In this document: piece after piece, positions 52,698 to 63,079 of the stretch | Layout of the letters: each line of letters starts with the position of its first letter | Position numbering within the stretch: position 1 is the stretch's first letter | Source of the DNA: CBDFNC01 sp965249895 | GTDB taxonomy: Bacteria; Pseudomonadota; Gammaproteobacteria; Enterobacterales; CBDFNC01 | DNA: 64,000 nt | NCBI GenBank assembly: GCA_965249895.1 | Contig: CBDFNC010000005.1 | Coordinates: forward strand, 682,001 to 746,000 | Reading direction: 5' to 3' | Notes under the pieces: generated by a model | The model's input: the letters and a program-made list of their open reading frames with translations, nothing else | What the model was told of the DNA's origin: nothing | Database searches by the model: none | Made by a program: the position numbers and the translations under genes

Positions 52698-54128
52698 CTG
52701 TCTCTCGATCAGATCTCAATTCCTGCGGCCATCATTTCTCTAGCTGTCTGAAACCCACTCACTCGATCCTGCAATTTTGCCCAACCTTTCTATAAGGTAT
52801 CCCATCCCGCGATGCCCGTTCGTTTGCTATCGGTAAAACCACCCAGTTTCGCTAGCGCCTGGTACGCCCACTGCAGTGTCGGCACTTCGTTATTTTTCAC
52901 CACTGTCTCTTCCAGAAAGGCCAACAATCTCCACTCATATTCCGTCAGCACGTGGCTGCAGGGCTGGTTTGCTACCCGTTGTGCTTTCTTTTCCAGTCCC
53001 TGACTTTTCAGGTAATAAGGGAGCGTAAAGCTTTCTCGCAATTGCATTAAACGCACGGCGAAAAAGGCCAGTACCGACAGAGCCCTCTCCAGGTTATCTG
53101 GCTCTGCCATCCGCTACCGCTCTGCACCACAGCCCGTTTTCCAGGCTTTGTGAAAACCTTCTATCCGCCAGCGTGCCGCGTAGACACGGATCACCCTCAA
53201 GGCTTCTTCTAATGTGGCTACCGGCTCTGTGGTCAACAGCAACCAGCTAAGTGCTTGTTCGCTTGTCTGGCACGCCGATTTTTCTTTTTTCCTTGCTTAT
53301 TCTTCATCCCTTTTTGTGGGATATCGACCTGATAGCAACCTAATGTTGTTTGTTCCTTCAAATGACTGATCAGATCCTGCGATGACTCTTCAACCGTTCT
53401 CAGGCGTTTTCCTCGAACCACAAAACGCTCGTTGTGGCTCAGCTTGCTGTCAAGATAATCGAAGATATCCGCTTCCCGATCACAGACAGAAATCACCTTT
53501 GACATCTGCTCGCTAAATAACCTCCTGTAGCTCGCTGACGCATCCTTCCACTTCCCGGTTTCTTTGATATCTGCATCTTTGCTGTCATTGGGGCGGCACC
53601 TCCACTTCTGGTGAACTAGCCCGATGGTCTGCATGGTATGCCCATGCAACAACAGCACTGAATGTACCCACCAACCTCGCGACTTATCAGTGGTCTTCCC
53701 AGTTTGCCAAGTTCGGCTGCGACTTCATGTCGGTAGCTTAATGAGGTGGTATCTTCTAGTGCCAAGATTTCTTCTATATCTGAGCAGGAAGCCACTGTTT
53801 CCTTAAACGCGGCATGCCTGAAAACCGCAGGCTATATGTTATCGTTTCGAATAAATCGATATGCACCTTCCACCATTGCGCTGTCTCCTTCACATGCTGA
53901 TGCCACTGACTGGCCGGTATTGCGGGCTAAGCTGCTGGCGATGTCCACCAGACGCTCGGTTCTTCGTTTGTCACCCAGTGGCGCATTACCAAATAGGTTG
54001 TTTGCCCATGCTGTCGCGTCATGTGGAGCAAGTATCACTTTTCAATCCTTCAATAACCAGAATACGGTGATCTGATCGCTGAAAAATCAAAAGGTTCAAT
54101 GAATCTTAAATTTGTGTAGAAGAGTCAG
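52698..54128 (-). mobile_element. IS50-like (IS4 superfamily) element, copy 1
   Basis: The left end CTGTCTCTCGATCAGATC equals the IS50 inside end but for one base. The right end, inward on minus, is CTGACTCTTCTACACAAAT, close to the IS50 outside end. Length 1431 bp. No 9-bp target duplication is seen (GAACATGGC versus TCCCTGCCT). Nearly identical to copy 2 at 57065. Confidence 0.9.
52709..54046 (-). pseudogene. IS50-like transposase, defective
   Basis: Tn5-type motifs are recognisable in pieces: HDATAWANNLFGNAPLGDKR, a region with VISVCDREADIFDYLDSKL, AALRVIRVYAARWRIEGFHK-like, and the C-terminus RTGIAGWDTL. It has a stop at the start codon region (TTGAAGGATTGA), a shift near 53665, an internal deletion after RKNRRARQANK that removes about 35 codons, a TAG in GAGCGGTAGCGG, and a further stop near the end. 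The deletion is shared with copy 2. Confidence 0.88.
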
Positions 54129-54154
54129 TCCCTGCCTTATTTTTTATCAAAACG

Positions 54155-56956
54155 TTAATAGTTTACTTTAAAGGCTAAAAACACTGGCGGACGGACATAG
54201 TTACTGAGCGTATCGGCCTCTTTAAATGAAAGATAGAGCACCTGGTTGTTACTGTCATACGTACCACCACTGATGGTGCCTCGCCCCAGATTGACTGGAA
54301 TGTCAAACTTGCCATACTCATAAGGGCGTACATCATAGGAAAGCATTTGACCTTTTTTAACTTTCAATAGATCATTTACATTCCACAGCCAGTAATAATT
54401 ATGGGAATCATCAGGTTCATAAGCACAGGGTCCACCGCAAACGTGTCCGTTGCTCTGAGTCTGCTTATACGCTATTCTCGATTCAAGCCCGCCAATGCGA
54501 CCAAGTGTCATATAGGTATCAGTCCCTGGAACAATGAAACCATATGACGCCCCAGCTAAAATATTCCACAGGTCATTATTGCCATCCTGATTATAAAGAA
54601 TATAGTCTCTGTTATTAATTGACTCACCATAAACCGATTTGTCATACAGCATATTTCTTAGCGGGAAATCTAACAGACCAAGGGTATCTACTGAACCCGG
54701 CTCAGTAGCCAGTAGATCCTGCTCTGGGTTAAATACAAAAGCCGAAGGACCAACAGACAGAGCTGAATTGATAGCGGCGAGTGACTGGTTGCCACTAATA
54801 TATGTGCCCGCTAACCGTCCCTGCCAGTTTTCTGGGATAGCAGAAATCCAGCCGGCAGCATTCATTTTGCCGCTTAGCTGATAGGGGCCGCTTACTTCAC
54901 TATTGGCTAGATCATTCGCGTTTTTGATCACTATACTGGTGTCTGTTTCTGTGCCATGTGCGTCATAATTGTTTATATAATTAGCAACCAGTTGACCTTG
55001 GATCACGGCCAGCCCGGTATAACGAAAATGACCGGGTATGCCAGTATCGACTCTCTCTGTCTTTTGAAAATTAGTGAAGTCTTGCAAAGATTCACGGATC
55101 ACATTGAACTGACGGAAGTCTGAACTTTTAACCAGTTCGGGGATGGCAAACTCAGCAAGGTACCCCCCTAAACGGTTACCCACTAAAAAAAGAGAATTGT
55201 TGTCCGAATTGTAAGCCATAATACCGGGTGAAAAATCTGCACTCCCCTTTTCTTCGTTACCAAAACGCTTTGCCGTGATCCTGAATCCACCGGCATACTC
55301 AAGTATATTTATATTCACCAGATCTTTGGTGGGTGAGGGAGGTAATAACACTTTACAGCTTTGAGATTGATAGCTACCGCTCCAATTCTCCAGTCGGCCA
55401 TCATGACAGACAGCCGTTTGCTGTTCACTGATACATTGTTGATCATGCTCGACCTCAGATCGTTCGAACCTCTCTCTGGTAGTTGCTCTTCCATGAGGGA
55501 TATCACTACAATCATCATAACCGCTGATAGAGCTCTCTAATTGATACTTTAGAAACAGCGGTGGCCGGGCATATCTAGGCACTTTATCGGCATTTGATAA
55601 TGCCAGATAAAGCGATCCGCTTGTATCATCGAAGGTACCGCCGGTGATCTGATAACCTATAGGAACATCAAATTTACCGTGATCATAAGGCAGCAATTCA
55701 CTGGCCTGTTTCTTGCCATTTTTCACCGAGATCAGATCATTAACGTCCCACAACCAGTAATAGGCATACCTGTCTCCATCAACGAGCGGGCAAGGGCTGT
55801 TACAAAAGCGCCCGGTATCTTGCTTGACCCCAGAGCCTATCCCGAACTGATGGCCACTGGAATAGCCAATGGTTAGATAAGTGCTGGTGTCGGGAATGAT
55901 CACGCCATAAGCCGCATGAGAGGTTATTGTCCATAGATCATTTAAACCATTCTGATTCGCTAAAATAGCTGAATTGGATAAATTATCACTATGGCGCAAT
56001 GGCTCTTGCAAGAGCTTCTGAAATGAAAAGTCGAGTAATTGGTTACTGGCCACCGGACCTGCTGCCTGACCAGACAGCATGTGTTGCCTCGGGTTAAACG
56101 CAAACGCGGTTGGTCCAGGGCTGGTCTTCCATATAAACGTTGGGCCTGGTGCGCCACTGATATGCGTGCCGCCTAGCTGAGATTGCCAGTGATCTGGAAT
56201 GGCGGAGAGCCATCCTGATGCGTGTAATGCCCCGTTCAGCTCGTAAGGGCCGCTAATATGACTTTCAGCCACATTAGTGTGATCGGTAAAAACAACGGTG
56301 GTTTTTTTCAAAGTGTCATTGGTATCTCTTGGTGCCATATAATTGACCAGTAGCTGGCCATCGATCAGTTGTAAGCCGTTAATACGCAATGTTCCCGCAA
56401 TGCCCGTGTCAACTCGATCTGTGTTGTGGAATTGCGCAAAAGGTTGTAGAACATTTTCCCCGACGACAAAGTTTTCAATATGGGGTGAGTTGACGACTTC
56501 AGGAATTGCAAATTCAGCGATTGCGCCTTCATAGGGATTACCGGCAATAAACAAAGAATGATTAACCGAATTATACGTCATCACCCCAGGTGAATAGCTC
56601 AGCGTAGCGTAACTTGAAGGGCCTGCGTTTTTCGAAGACAGCCGAAATCCGCCTCGGTAGATTAGTTCACCCATTGACATGCGTGGTAACATGGCTCCAT
56701 CAGCGCTAATTTCGCGGCATGATAAATAATGATAGTGTCCGGACCAACCTGATAACTGATTGTTACTACAGGTTTGTCTCTGACTTTGGGATTCACAGAC
56801 TTGTGGTGTGGTTACATCAGCAGACAAATACCGTATTCGGGTTAACTGCTCAGGGTTAAATTGCTCACAGTTAACCTTAGGGCTTGCGGTTGAAAAAAAT
56901 GGCACACTACTGCACAGAACCATGACTCCCGTTAAAATATATCTTATACTAACCAT
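54155..56956 (-). CDS. Secreted protein of two homologous halves, unknown function
   Basis: This 933-residue protein has a signal peptide (YILTGVMVLCSSVPFFSTAS). It is an internal duplication: residues about 30-480 and 490-933 align throughout. Each half begins with a Cys-rich module (QTCSNNQLSGWSGHYHYLSC; TAVCHDGRLENWSGSYQSQSC in part) and continues with a beta-rich region with shared landmarks: FSPGIMAYNSDNNSLFLVGN versus YSPGVMTYNSVNHSLFIAGN, and FDIPVNLGRGTISGGTYDSN versus FDVPIGYQITGGTFDDTSG. It ends YVRPPVFLAFK. This suggests two beta-propeller-like domains. The family is not recognised. It is the only gene between two IS50-like copies in the same orientation. Confidence 0.85.
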   Translation of the reverse strand: MVSIRYILTGVMVLCSSVPFFSTASPKVNCEQFNPEQLTRIRYLSADVTTPQVCESQSQRQTCSNNQLSGWSGHYHYLSCREISADGAMLPRMSMGELIYRGGFRLSSKNAGPSSYATLSYSPGVMTYNSVNHSLFIAGNPYEGAIAEFAIPEVVNSPHIENFVVGENVLQPFAQFHNTDRVDTGIAGTLRINGLQLIDGQLLVNYMAPRDTNDTLKKTTVVFTDHTNVAESHISGPYELNGALHASGWLSAIPDHWQSQLGGTHISGAPGPTFIWKTSPGPTAFAFNPRQHMLSGQAAGPVASNQLLDFSFQKLLQEPLRHSDNLSNSAILANQNGLNDLWTITSHAAYGVIIPDTSTYLTIGYSSGHQFGIGSGVKQDTGRFCNSPCPLVDGDRYAYYWLWDVNDLISVKNGKKQASELLPYDHGKFDVPIGYQITGGTFDDTSGSLYLALSNADKVPRYARPPLFLKYQLESSISGYDDCSDIPHGRATTRERFERSEVEHDQQCISEQQTAVCHDGRLENWSGSYQSQSCKVLLPPSPTKDLVNINILEYAGGFRITAKRFGNEEKGSADFSPGIMAYNSDNNSLFLVGNRLGGYLAEFAIPELVKSSDFRQFNVIRESLQDFTNFQKTERVDTGIPGHFRYTGLAVIQGQLVANYINNYDAHGTETDTSIVIKNANDLANSEVSGPYQLSGKMNAAGWISAIPENWQGRLAGTYISGNQSLAAINSALSVGPSAFVFNPEQDLLATEPGSVDTLGLLDFPLRNMLYDKSVYGESINNRDYILYNQDGNNDLWNILAGASYGFIVPGTDTYMTLGRIGGLESRIAYKQTQSNGHVCGGPCAYEPDDSHNYYWLWNVNDLLKVKKGQMLSYDVRPYEYGKFDIPVNLGRGTISGGTYDSNNQVLYLSFKEADTLSNYVRPPVFLAFKVNY

Positions 56957-57064
56957 AGTTATATCCTTATTATAAGCTTCGCTATCTACTCCCTCAGCAC
57001 AAGATCACAATAGTACATGCTCACTTAATGCTGACAACAAGGCGGACTTGAACTGTTAAGTGCC

Positions 57065-58483
57065 CTGTCTCTTGATCAGATCTCAATTCCTGCGGCCATC
57101 ATTTCTCGGGCGCTCTGAAACCCACTCACTCGATCCTGCAATTTTGCCCAACCTTTCCATAAGGTGTCCCATCCCGCGATGCCCGTTCGTTTGCTATCGG
57201 TAAAACCACCCAGTTTTGCCAGCACCTGGTACGCCCACTGCAGTGTCGGCACTTCGTTATTTTTCACCACTGTCTCTTCCAGAAAGGCCAACAATCTCCA
57301 CTCATCTTCCGTCAGCACGTGGCTGCAGGGCTGGTTTGCTACCCGTTGTGCTTTCTTTTCCAGTCCCTGACTTTTCAGGTAATAAGGGAGCGTAAAGCTT
57401 TCTCGCAATTGCATTAAACGCACGGCGACAAAGGCCAGTACCGACAGAACCCTCTCCAGGTTATCTGGCTCTGCCATCCGCTGCCGCTCTGCACCACAGC
57501 CCGTTTTCCAGGCTTTGTGAAAACCTTCTATCCGCCAGCGTGCCGATCACCCTTAAGGCTTCTTCTAGTGTCGCGACAGGCTCTGTGGTCAGCAGCAACC
57601 AGTTAAGTGCTTGTTCGCTTGTCTGGCACGCCGATTTTTCTTTTTCCTTGCTTATTCTTCATCCCGTTTTGTGGGATATCGACCTGATAGCAACCTAACG
57701 TTGTTTGCTCCTTCAAATGACTAAGCAGGTCCTGCGATGACTCTTCAACCGTTCTCAGGCGTTTTCCTCGAACCACAAAACGCTCGTTGTGGCTCAGCTT
57801 GCTGTCAAGATAATCGAAGATATCCGCTTACCGATCACAGACAGAAATCACCTTTGATATCTGCTCGCTAAATAACCTCCTGTAGCTCGCTGATGCATCC
57901 TGCCACTTCCCGCTTTCTTTGATATCTGCATCTTTGCTGTCATTGGGGCGACACCTCCACTCCTGATGAGCTAGCCCGATGGTCTGCATGGTATGCCCAT
58001 GCAACAACAGCACTGAATGTACCCACCAACCTCGCGACTTATCAGTGGTCTTCCCAGTTTGCCAAGTTCGGCTGCGACTTCATGTCGGTAGCTTAATGAG
58101 GTGGTATCTTCTAGTGCCAAGATTTCTTCTATATCTGAGCAGGAAGCCACTGTTTCCTTAAACGCGGCATGCCTGAAAACCGCAGGCTGTATGTTATCGT
58201 TTCGAATAAATCGATATGCACCTTCCACCATTGCGCTGTCTCCTTCACATGCTGATGCCACTGACTGGCCGGTATTGCGGGCTAAGCTGCTGGCGATGTC
58301 CACCAGACGCTCCGTTCTTCGTTTATCGCCCAGTGGCGCATTGCCAAATAGGTTGTTTGCCCATGCTGTCGCATCATGTGGAGTTAGTAGCACTTTTAAA
58401 TCCTTCAATAACCAGAATACGATGATCTGATCGCCGAAAAATCAAAAGGTTCAATAAATCTTAAATTTGTGTAGAAGAGTCAG
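57065..58483 (-). mobile_element. IS50-like element, copy 2
   Basis: The left end CTGTCTCTTGATCAGATCT is identical to the 19-bp IS50 inside end. The right end, inward on minus, is CTGACTCTTCTACACAAAT. Length 1419 bp. No target duplication found (TTAAGTGCC versus CTGTTACTG). Same orientation as copy 1, 2.9 kb away. Confidence 0.9.
57076..58408 (-). pseudogene. IS50-like transposase, defective
   Basis: From TTG 58408 the frame is open through HDATAWANNLFGNAPLGDKR and GDSAMVEGAYRFIRNDNIQP, then shifts near 58050. The next part ends at a TAA in CDR-TAA-AD (57830), where copy 1 has GAA. It carries the same internal deletion as copy 1 and an extra 11-bp deletion near 57545. The C-terminal piece (57076-57477, ending MMAAGIEI) is intact. 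Not functional, but with ends that could be moved by a transposase in trans. Confidence 0.9.
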
Positions 58484-59313
58484 CTGTTACTGTATACATT
58501 CGCACCGCCCGTATAGATGGCTGGCTTTTGAAAGAAATAGAATTCTTGTGTGGATGGACTTTCATTAACCAGATTAATTTTGTAACGGTTAGCCATTTTC
58601 ATATGCTTATAACTGAATTAGATTATGAGATTCATCCGATACTTTCTAAGGAATTAAGGCTAAACAAAGAATAACCCCTTAGTAATTATCATCGATTAAC
58701 TACATAGTAATTATATATATTACTAGACTTACGTGGTACGAGATGAATAGTATTGACTTTTCTATCAGTAGTATATTACAGATGAATACAACCACTCTTA
58801 ATCGTATTTATCAATTAGTTATTTTTAACACTATTAGATGCCACTCCAGGTGAATAGCTACTCTAGTTTCGCAAGCCGCCTCTTCATCTCAAAAAAACTA
58901 TTTATTTCATGCAAAAAAGCAGCCACGCGCGGTCCAAAGTTACCAAATCTATAAGTACCCCAGTGAATTTCAGTTTTTTAAGCTCCCCTGCCCCTTCATT
59001 TTCAAGTCGCACCCGAAGCCTTTCTCCGTCTGCTTTGACGATTACTACGCGATCATAGACTGAACCTTGAGTATTAAACACTCCATAAACATCTCCTAAA
59101 GCCCTGCCTTACTTGGATTTTTTTCCTGTGCGGGTTGAATATTTTTTTAAAATAAGTAAACGCCAAGATGATGTGTTACTCAATTTAACCCATTGTTCTT
59201 TGACTGATAGCCTCTAATATTGGTGCAGGGCGGAATCACACTTTGTTAAATGTATTGAACTTTATTCTAATTCGATGTCCTTACGATAAATTTACTTTAC
59301 CGAGTTATCACCA
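58484..59313. other. Region with no intact gene
   Basis: Mostly AT-rich without recognisable coding. On minus about 59090-58910 there is a protein-like stretch (GDVYGVFNTQGSVYDRVVIV, then LRVRLENEGAGELKKLKF) without a clear start, ending near LDRAWLLFCMK. Unrecognised remnant. Confidence 0.4.
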
Positions 59314-59978
59314 ATGCCACTTTTCAACACCTATCATTGGTCGAAGAAAACCGCTCTCATATCAATCAACAGCATGATTTGGTTGATGTTCTTTTTTTGA
59401 TTCTTTCTTCCATCGCTAGTAGCCAGAGTGGATGGGCTTAAATTCAGCAATTCGGTGAACTTAGGCAAGATTGATTAAGGAAATTCAGGCCTTTTAAAAA
59501 TGGTATCCCACGCCGTAACACAGCTTTCCGGCGTGCTATTGATGGCAAGACGTTAAGAGAGGCTTCAAAGCAGCGAAATCCTGCACTCCGTGGGCGAATT
59601 TGATGTCACCGACGGTGTTGCGCTGTATCAGGAGATGGCAACTAGCAAAGGTAAATAAATCATCACTGTGCAAAATCTTATTACCATGCTTCACATAGAT
59701 AGCGCACTTGTTACGATGGATGCTTTGAATGCGCTGCGGAAGACGTTGGAGTAAATTATCGACCGTAACGGTGATTATGGGATCCAGCCAAAATTATCTG
59801 AGGCTATCACCGCTCAGTTTGACGAAGCGTTCAAAGATGATAGTGCCATCCCACAGTTTGAGACGTCCAATAAAAGTCATGGACGCGAAGAACGGCGTAT
59901 TACCTTCAAGGTTGAAGCACAACTACCTGAAGAACTAAGGAGAAATGGCCTCCAGTAAAAACACTGGTAGCCGTCGAA
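59314..59978 (+). pseudogene. ISAs1-family transposase, left part
   Basis: The left part has DLVDVLFLILSSIASSQSGW, NGIPRRNTAFRR, AIDGKTLREASKQ, ALVTMDALNALRKTLE and SHGREERRITFKVEAQLPEE in successive frames, typical of ISAs1/H-repeat transposases. It has many stops and shifts. It ends at the insertion of the IS4 element inside VAVE. The right part is 61342-61667. Confidence 0.8.
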
Positions 59979-61341
59979 CATTCGTTAGTACTTAACTATT
60001 ACCATTTCACTCAATAACTGGATAAGTGGCAAGCCCAAGCTTATATAGCAGTGTTTCCGCATCCCTTTTGGGATGAGCTCTGCACCCATGCCTGGCAAGA
60101 AACCTCATCGTCTCTGAGATCCAGCTCTCTAAGGCAGCATCACTTCCATTGAGCAGTGTATCCAGCAGGCTCGTCATCCAATTAGTACCGCACCTCGCCA
60201 CCTTTTGTGTCGATATCATGACATTATGCATAACGCCGACTGAGTAGGCTACGTACCGCTTCATCAGCATGGATAACATGCTGGCCCATACTAAGCTTTT
60301 GACTATGTTGGGGTCTTGCGTGCCAAACGTCTTCAAGCAGTTGTGTGATTTCAATTCCTTGAAAAATAACTCAACCTGCCACCTTAGCCCGTATAGCTGG
60401 AGGATGTCTTCAAGGCTGAACGTTTCTCTGCTTAAGTTTGTCGCCAAGTAAGTTTGTCGCCAAGTAACTCACGCCTTTGCTCTTTCGAACCCAGAAAGCA
60501 ATTAGGCGTAACGCGCCTGTTTTCCATCTTCATCAACAGCCTCTACGATGATTGGATTGATGGATTTTGAGGTGCGAATAATAAAGTGGCCACCAGTGGC
60601 ATCGGCTTCACAGCACCACCCAATATCAAAGTAACCGGCATCCATCAGGCTCAATGTGTCTTTAAGCTCATTAGGAAAAGGCATGTAATGATGCTCGCTC
60701 TCCTTATCGGGGGCAATCTCCATATAGTTCATGGAGCCAGATGCTAGATCCATACTCATATGCAACTCAATAGCCGCTGGTGAAGTCTTGGTAAAGCGCC
60801 CTGGGAATGTTTTCGCGAGTTTGTCCTTGAGCTTCAACGAGCTGCCATCATGTAAGTGTATGTACCTGAATGGATATTTTTTCGGCAGCGCGCCTTGGAA
60901 TGGTGCTAACAGCCAGCGCTCAGCGGCTTGCATATCCATATCTCTAAGCACTTGAGTTAGCTGGGCTTTCTTCATTTGATTATGGAAAGGTTTGTATTCC
61001 ATTTCTGCACCAGTCATACAGCCGTATGCACGAAGCACATCCGCTAAGTTAGCTTTATCACGAGTCCCCAATGTTTGTATTCACGACGTGATGAATTCAA
61101 AGGGTCGCAGCACTCACTCACGTTGAACGAATCCCCTGCGCTTATTGAGTTTAGAGATGTTGGAACGACTAAAAATAGCTTTGAGATTTTGGCTGAAATT
61201 GATAATATCCATGCGTGTCTTATTTATGTGATATTTTGTTCGGAAAACACATTAGATCATACTTAAGGCACAATTAAAATCCTTCCAAAATAAATACTTA
61301 TGAGAAAGTCCGTCTAAAGATCCTACGAATGAGCCGTCGAA
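59969..61341 (-). mobile_element. IS4-family element (59979-61331) with 10-bp target duplication
   Basis: AGCCGTCGAA is present at 59969-59978 and 61332-61341. The ends are CATTCGTTAGTAC and, inward on minus, CATTCGTAGGATC. Length 1353 bp. The target is the ISAs1 transposase. 9-12-bp duplications are usual in the IS4 group. Confidence 0.88.
60007..61071 (-). pseudogene. IS4-family transposase, two lesions
   Basis: The first frame (60502-61071) starts MGTRDKANLADVLRAYGCMT and holds YIHLHDGSSLKLKDKLAKTF and LMDAGYFDIGWCCEADATGG (Asp residues). It is lost near DEDGK, where one base appears missing. The second frame (60007-60447) has the YREK signature in YGLRWQVELFFKELK. A 16-bp tandem duplication (unit GTTTGTCGCCAAGTAA, 60434-60465) breaks the link; without it VSYLATNLSRETF reads through. 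The gene is probably not active as read. Confidence 0.85.
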
Positions 61342-61667
61342 AGGCATCGAAAAGTCAAAAATCGAATGTGTTGGATACCTCGTTTTATATCTCGTCACAT
61401 GACATCGCTCCAGAATTTATGAGTGGAGCGCTTCGTGGACATTGGCAAATAGAGAATTGCTTGCGCTGGGTGTTAGACGTTGTTTATAAAGAAGATGCAT
61501 GCCGGGTTTACGAGCAAAATAGTGCTGAAGCTTTGGCGGTAGTACGCCGTATAGTGCTTAATCTGGCAAAGCTTGAAACAACGCAAAAACGGAACATGAA
61601 GAGTAAAACTCAACGAACGCAGCTCAGTGATGATTATAGAGAAATGATGATTTTCGGTGGATGTTAA
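61342..61667 (+). pseudogene. ISAs1-family transposase, right part
   Basis: The frame reads SNVLDTSFYISSHDIAPEF, RGHWQIENCLRWVLDVVYKE and AVVRRIVLNLAKLETTQK, the conserved C-terminus of ISAs1 transposases (with the catalytic Glu in IENCLRW). An ATG formed at the IS4 end (61329) would allow translation of a 112-residue peptide. Confidence 0.82.
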
Positions 61668-61789
61668 TTCAATTTAACAAAGTATGCTCCGACTCTGACC
61701 ATCGCCATACCTGAGTAGCTCTTCATTCTTATTCTGAAGTCCAAAACAAGTAATTCTTGTTCACACTTTATTATCCTAGGGCAGCAGGT

Positions 61790-62650
61790 CTAGAATTTAT
61801 CCGAGTAATAAGCATCCACCAACTGTCGGTACCGCAACTGTGTCGCTTCGTCGAGCCAGGCTTCGTAATAGGAAGAAAATTCCATAATTGCCTTTTTGTT
61901 AGAGAATACCTTCTCTATATCCGATAATATCCTGCGCCCCCATTCTGTTTTTGGCGCTGATATATAAACCTCGGACCAGGGCTCCATGCCAGCAACAGGG
62001 ATGAGTTCAAACATACCAGTTAACTTATATTTTTTGGCCGCATAGGTGGTTTCAATCGGAAAGCCAAACGTGAGGTCGATATTCTTTCGCTGAAGCATAT
62101 TCAGCAAGCCCCCGAATATATTGCCACTTGCCTGGACAATATTGATATATTTCAACTTATGTTGTTTCAGCGTACTGTCAATCACACCTGAATAGACACG
62201 CTTTGAAGCTGTACCGACTTTAAATTTACCCGAACTAAGCACCCCTTCAAGGTTGATGCTGCCATCTTTAAGCAAATAGGGTTCAAACCTGTAGCGCTCA
62301 CTTCCCAAAATAACCATGTTGTTTGGCAATACTAAAAAACTGGGTAACGCAGAAAATAAAAGGAAACGTTGTCGCTCAGCGGTTTTATACAAGGCTCCGC
62401 AGACAATAGGGTCACCACTCTTCATTTCTTCGATAATGCGGGCGATATTAGCCTTTATAAACTGGTGTTGATATGCCGGCAGTGCGCTTTGGATATAGCT
62501 GGTGATCTTGTCATTGGTCCCCTGACCTTTATCAGGCCCGCGTGTGATAAAATAAGGCGGGAAATCAGCCACACACCAACGCACCTTTTCTACAGCCTCC
62601 ACAGTGGAAAACCAAACAACCAGCACTAGCAAGAACCACCACTTACACAT
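61790..62650 (-). CDS. Periplasmic binding protein-like, TIGR02285-like
   Basis: This 286-residue protein has a signal peptide (MCKWWFLLVLVVWFSTVEA) and an SBP_bac_3-type fold (VRWCVADFPPYFITRGPDKG, then VCGALYKTAERQRFLLFSAL, and IDLTFGFPIETTYAAKKYK). It resembles the TIGR02285 group of orphan proteins of proteobacteria. No transporter partners are adjacent. Function unknown; a sensory or scavenging role is possible. Confidence 0.82.
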   Translation of the reverse strand: MCKWWFLLVLVVWFSTVEAVEKVRWCVADFPPYFITRGPDKGQGTNDKITSYIQSALPAYQHQFIKANIARIIEEMKSGDPIVCGALYKTAERQRFLLFSALPSFLVLPNNMVILGSERYRFEPYLLKDGSINLEGVLSSGKFKVGTASKRVYSGVIDSTLKQHKLKYINIVQASGNIFGGLLNMLQRKNIDLTFGFPIETTYAAKKYKLTGMFELIPVAGMEPWSEVYISAPKTEWGRRILSDIEKVFSNKKAIMEFSSYYEAWLDEATQLRYRQLVDAYYSDKF

Positions 62651-63079
62651 CTCTTTCTCCCTGCTCGCGGACTAAGTACAACTTAAACATAGAGCGCTCT
62701 GCCACTACACGTGGCTAGGGTAAGTTGAAAAAGCTGAGTGTGCTGGATTCTACGCCGAGTCACGCCCTCTGAATTAGCATGACTACTTTGCGTAATGTCT
62801 GGATTATCGACAGCTAAAACTTAAGAGCGGGTCAAAAAATCCGCCAACATCAGAGTGGAACTTATTCGGAAACCTTGCTGGTTATGCCTTGTCACTATCA
62901 TTTTTGAGCTGGTTAATCGCTCCTTGCCCGGCTTTCAATTACCTCACTATCAAGGCTTGCGAGTAATCAAACATGTCAAAACACCAGAATACTGTCAAAA
63001 TAGCGGGAAAGCTTGGCCTGGAACAGAGATGTTTATACAGAATACCGAATGGAACGCTTGCTTAGCTGGCAATCGAAAA

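Noticed and set aside
52689..58492. Nine-base target duplications for the IS50-like copies
   Set aside because: The four flanks (GAACATGGC, TCCCTGCCT, TTAAGTGCC, CTGTTACTG) do not match in any pairing.
62855..63079. N-terminal extension of the DUF2927-like protein
   Set aside because: It would bury the signal peptide 75 residues inside the protein.
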